Source: Candidatus Litorirhabdus singularis | Lineage (GTDB): Bacteria > Pseudomonadota > Gammaproteobacteria > Pseudomonadales > Halieaceae | DNA length: 64,000 bases | NCBI RefSeq assembly: GCF_026262625.1 | Contig: NZ_SHNN01000001.1 | Coordinates: 744,001 to 808,000, forward strand | Direction of reading: 5' to 3' | Shown: in pieces, positions 63,765 to 64,000 of the stretch | How the letters are laid out: the number at the start of each line of letters is the position of its first letter | How positions within the stretch are numbered: the stretch's first letter is position 1 | Made by a program: the position numbers and the translations under genes | The notes under the pieces: generated by a model | What the model was told of the DNA's origin: nothing | The model's input: only the letters and a program-made list of their open reading frames with translations | Databases searched by the model: none

Positions 63765-64000
63765 ATGTATTCACGACGCCAACTTCTACAGCAAGCGCTC
63801 GCCGCGAGTGCGGGCCTGCTGTCGACCACGGTACTGGGCAGCGCTGCCAATGGCCCTGCGTCGCCACCCGGGTACGGCCCGCTAAAGCCATCAAACGTGC
63901 CGGGCTTATTACTCCCTGACGGTTTTACCGGACGCATCGTTGCGCGCTCACAACAGGTGGTACTGCCAGGTAGCGAGTTTGTCTGGCATTCAGCGCCCGA
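63765..64000 (+). CDS. Partial gene: Tat-exported PhoX/DUF839-like protein (N-terminus)
   Basis: The first 78 codons of a gene that runs off the right edge. It begins MYSRRQLLQQALAASAGLLS, a Tat-type signal with the SRRQ(L/F) twin-arginine motif and a hydrophobic stretch ending in VLGSAA. The mature part has YGPLKPSNVPGLLLPDGFTG and VVLPGSEFVWHSAP, which matches the start of PhoX-like alkaline phosphatases (DUF839). PhoX proteins are large calcium-iron phosphatases in the periplasm; whether the full protein keeps the active site cannot be judged. It starts 12 bp after the SIMPL gene. Confidence 0.75.
   Translation, partial: MYSRRQLLQQALAASAGLLSTTVLGSAANGPASPPGYGPLKPSNVPGLLLPDGFTGRIVARSQQVVLPGSEFVWHSAP

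Overview
The window looks like a chromosomal segment of a GC-rich, aerobic, free-living gammaproteobacterium. The gene blocks match those of Pseudomonas and of marine Cellvibrionales-type bacteria (for example Halieaceae or Spongiibacteraceae): polA-engB-cytochrome c4/c5-dsbA, coxBA-ctaG-coxC-SURF1-ctaA-ctaB-sco, aroE-hemF-tsaC-purE-dprA-lysM followed by def-fmt-rsmB-trkA-trkH, and tolC-yqiB-cpdA-parE. In pseudomonads several of these blocks lie near the replication origin, so this segment may be origin-proximal (inference). No rRNA, tRNA, CRISPR array, insertion sequence or prophage was seen.

Region 1 (1-2955) is the only clearly accessory part. It is a gene-cassette array of integron type: six small genes, all on the minus strand. 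Five are complete (VOC protein, GNAT acetyltransferase, GFA-type zinc protein, two membrane proteins) and one is cut by the window edge. Five attC-like recombination sites in the same orientation separate them. The attI end of such an array should lie to the right, but parE begins there and no integrase gene is present, so this looks like an array lacking an integrase.

Region 2 (2956-8007) carries parE, cpdA, yqiB and tolC. The gap between parE and cpdA, where yqiA sits in enterics, holds three exact-register 40-bp tandem repeats containing nested inverted repeats. Region 3 (8073-15432) is a surface-glycan block: a glycosyltransferase, two SAM methyltransferases and a QW-motif alpha/alpha-toroid protein, followed by all four dTDP-L-rhamnose genes arranged as two convergent pairs (rfbA-rfbC and rfbD-rfbB). 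Region 4 (15455-25647) has ilvE-glnE-gspE, a Pit phosphate transporter, argE, a DUF6279-type lipoprotein and a diguanylate cyclase. Region 5 (25755-34908) is mixed catabolic and transport: MAPEG, VOC and threonine-dehydratase-type genes, then a divergent HDAC/Lrp/M1-aminopeptidase operon with a perfect 11-bp inverted repeat in the shared promoter gap, an SDR, a Bcr/CflA exporter and a cysteine synthase.

Region 6 (34991-48826) is respiratory and periplasmic redox: dsbA, cytochromes c4 and c5, engB, polA, then a complete aa3/caa3-type cytochrome c oxidase locus with heme A synthesis (ctaA, ctaB), copper insertion (Cox11, SCO) and SURF1. It also contains a SCO-like membrane protein that has a CxxxC pair but apparently lacks the SCO histidine. 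Region 7 (49154-64000) has a MATE exporter, an uncharacterised 218-aa protein, YheV, aroE-hemF-tsaC-purE-dprA, a LysM protein with a good sigma-70-type promoter, def-fmt-rsmB, trkA-trkH, a methyltransferase, a SIMPL-domain protein and the start of a Tat-exported PhoX-like protein cut by the window edge.

Functional calls rest on family motifs read by eye. No database search was run. Several starts were moved inward from the longest possible reading frame because of ribosome-binding sites, translational coupling or family start positions, as stated in each entry.
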